Shown: piece by piece, positions 63,184 to 64,000 of the stretch
How positions within the stretch are numbered: the stretch's first letter is position 1
How the letters are laid out: each line of letters opens with the position of its first letter
Assembly: GCA_043228905.1 (NCBI GenBank)
Contig: JBHGNT010000016.1
Coordinates: forward strand, 15,190,001 to 15,254,000
DNA: 64,000 bases
Direction of reading: 5' to 3'
Source: Azolla caroliniana
Lineage: Eukaryota > Polypodiophyta
Notes under the pieces: model-generated
The model's database searches: none
What the model was told of the DNA's origin: nothing
What the model saw: only the letters and a program-made list of their open reading frames with translations
Position numbers and translations under genes: made by a program

Positions 63184-63591
63184 TGTTAAGATAGAAAGAG
63201 AGAATTGAAAACAAAGTATTGTATTGCAATATAAGATGGAGTACAAAGAGTAGACAATAGGGAGCTATAGGATGGCGTTGAATCAATTTGGTTTTTGGAG
63301 GATTGATAGATTCCTATTTAAAGTCCCTATAGAATAATATTGATTACTCTAGAATATCCTAGGACATTCTAGAATATAGAGTAATCTAGTAGTCTAGAAG
63401 GTTCTAGCATACAGAACACTCTAGGACATTCTAGAATAAAAGTAATATAGAATATTCTTATGATATTAGATTATATATTTTAAAAACCATACACATAAAC
63501 ATGTTATTACAATGGTTGAGGATTTGACATGTCTATAACAAGGTTGTTGGTTCAGATCCTTTCGAGGCATGATGTGAGTGTCATCATGACA
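63184..63591 (-). repeat. 3' LTR of the element at the right edge (bounds approximate)
   Basis: On the - strand a purine tract AAAGAAAGGGGGTAG is followed by TGTCATGATGACACTCAC, a typical LTR start. A possible end is CTTAACA at about 63,184. It contains a repeated CTAGGACATTCTAGAATA (63,359 and 63,421) and a tRNA-like stretch. Confidence 0.5.
63507..63570 (+). other. tRNA-like stretch in the right-edge LTR
   Basis: ATGGTTGAGGATTTG followed by GTTGGTTCAGATCC at 63,546-63,559. Same arrangement and spacing type as the stretches in A and B. Confidence 0.35.
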
Positions 63592-63693
63592 CTACCCCCT
63601 TTCTTTGAGGCATGATGTGAGTGTAATCATGACACTATCGCCCTTCTTCAACGACATGTCTCACGGGTCGTAGGGCTTGTAGTAGGACCTGGT

Positions 63694-64000
63694 TTATGAG
63701 GATAGTTGCGATGAAATGTGGTGACCATGTCCGTGGCATTGGAAATATTTTGTTGCAGGTTCCCAAGTTCGATCATTGGGGGTATAGCCTACCCAATCAA
63801 CCATGTAATACAACTTGTTGCGCACGATTTTAGAATCAAGAATGGAAACAACCTCGAATTCAGGTCCTTCCAAGAACTCAACAGATGGGGGGTGAGTTAT
63901 AAGACGACCCGGAATTGAACTTGTGGCGTAAGGTTCCAAAAGGGATACATGAAACACTGGATGAAGACGCAAGTGCGGAGGGAGGCCAAGTCGAAATGCA
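63694..64000 (-). pseudogene. Chromovirus integrase C-terminus with chromodomain, cut by the window edge
   Basis: Open from the right edge to the stop at 63,694. LRLHPVFHVSLLEPY is the standard end of a gypsy integrase. It is followed by a chromodomain (FEVVSILDSKIVRNKLYYMV and DWVGYTPNDRTWEPA). No defect is visible in this part; it is labelled as a remnant only because it is partial. It is a different lineage from element C, judged by the chromodomain text. Confidence 0.85.

Overview
The window looks like nuclear DNA from a land plant with a large, repeat-rich genome. The evidence is nested LTR retrotransposons of both Ty3/gypsy and Ty1/copia type, a chromodomain integrase, an initiator-tRNA-Met primer site of the usual plant form, GT-AG introns and gag-only LTR elements. 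I cannot name the species. A seed-free plant or a gymnosperm is possible, but that is a guess. I see no rRNA gene, no intact tRNA gene and no conserved housekeeping gene.

Layout. (1) 1-12,680, here called locus P: arrays of the 14-bp palindrome TAGCTAATTAGCTA lie around and between three genes. These are a DDE/RNase H-like transposase-type protein (379-2193, +), an FCP1/NIF-type pseudo-phosphatase (2840-3919, -) and a five-exon RING-H2-like gene (12,453-10,351, -), which may splice on into an exon at 4679-4144. A gag-only LTR element, T1 (4764-8158, target duplication GCTAG), has inserted into one array. (2) 12,690-13,211: GC-rich sequence of unknown origin. (3) 13,212-27,694: a three-level nest. 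The 5'-truncated + strand gypsy element H carries an extra coiled-coil ORF. It was hit by the related - strand element D (14,440-20,859, target duplication CAACC), and D together with a short stretch of H later underwent a 1,947-bp tandem duplication. A third gypsy element, A (22,679-27,589, -), sits inside the 3' LTR of H. (4) 28,225-44,398: a small palindromic array (core TATCGAGTTCCTG) split by two gypsy elements. C is a nearly intact chromovirus (28,350-35,436, -, target duplication TTTAC). B is a decayed relative of A (35,591-44,330, +). (5) 45,429-48,160: a decayed DUF7869-type transposase-like gene. (6) 49,288-55,065: two overlapping copia fragments separated by a foreign pyrimidine-rich segment, then a copia LTR carrying a MITE-like inverted repeat. 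(7) 55,837-56,299: an isolated LTR. (8) 57,432-60,741: T2, a second gag-only element on the - strand (target duplication GATGT). (9) 60,760-62,110: about 14 degenerate GATGCANTGCATC palindromes. (10) 63,184-64,000: the 3' end of another chromovirus, cut by the window edge.

Reading it together. Nearly every protein-coding stretch belongs to a mobile element. Apart from the LTR elements, the most unusual part is locus P, where a transposase-like gene, a dead CTD-phosphatase-like gene and a RING-like multi-exon gene share one palindromic repeat family. I propose it as a candidate large, multi-gene DNA element. The second most unusual item is the third ORF behind integrase in D and H. The order of events can be partly read: H was inserted before D and A, C and B split the same array, and T1 is recent because its two LTRs look identical by eye.
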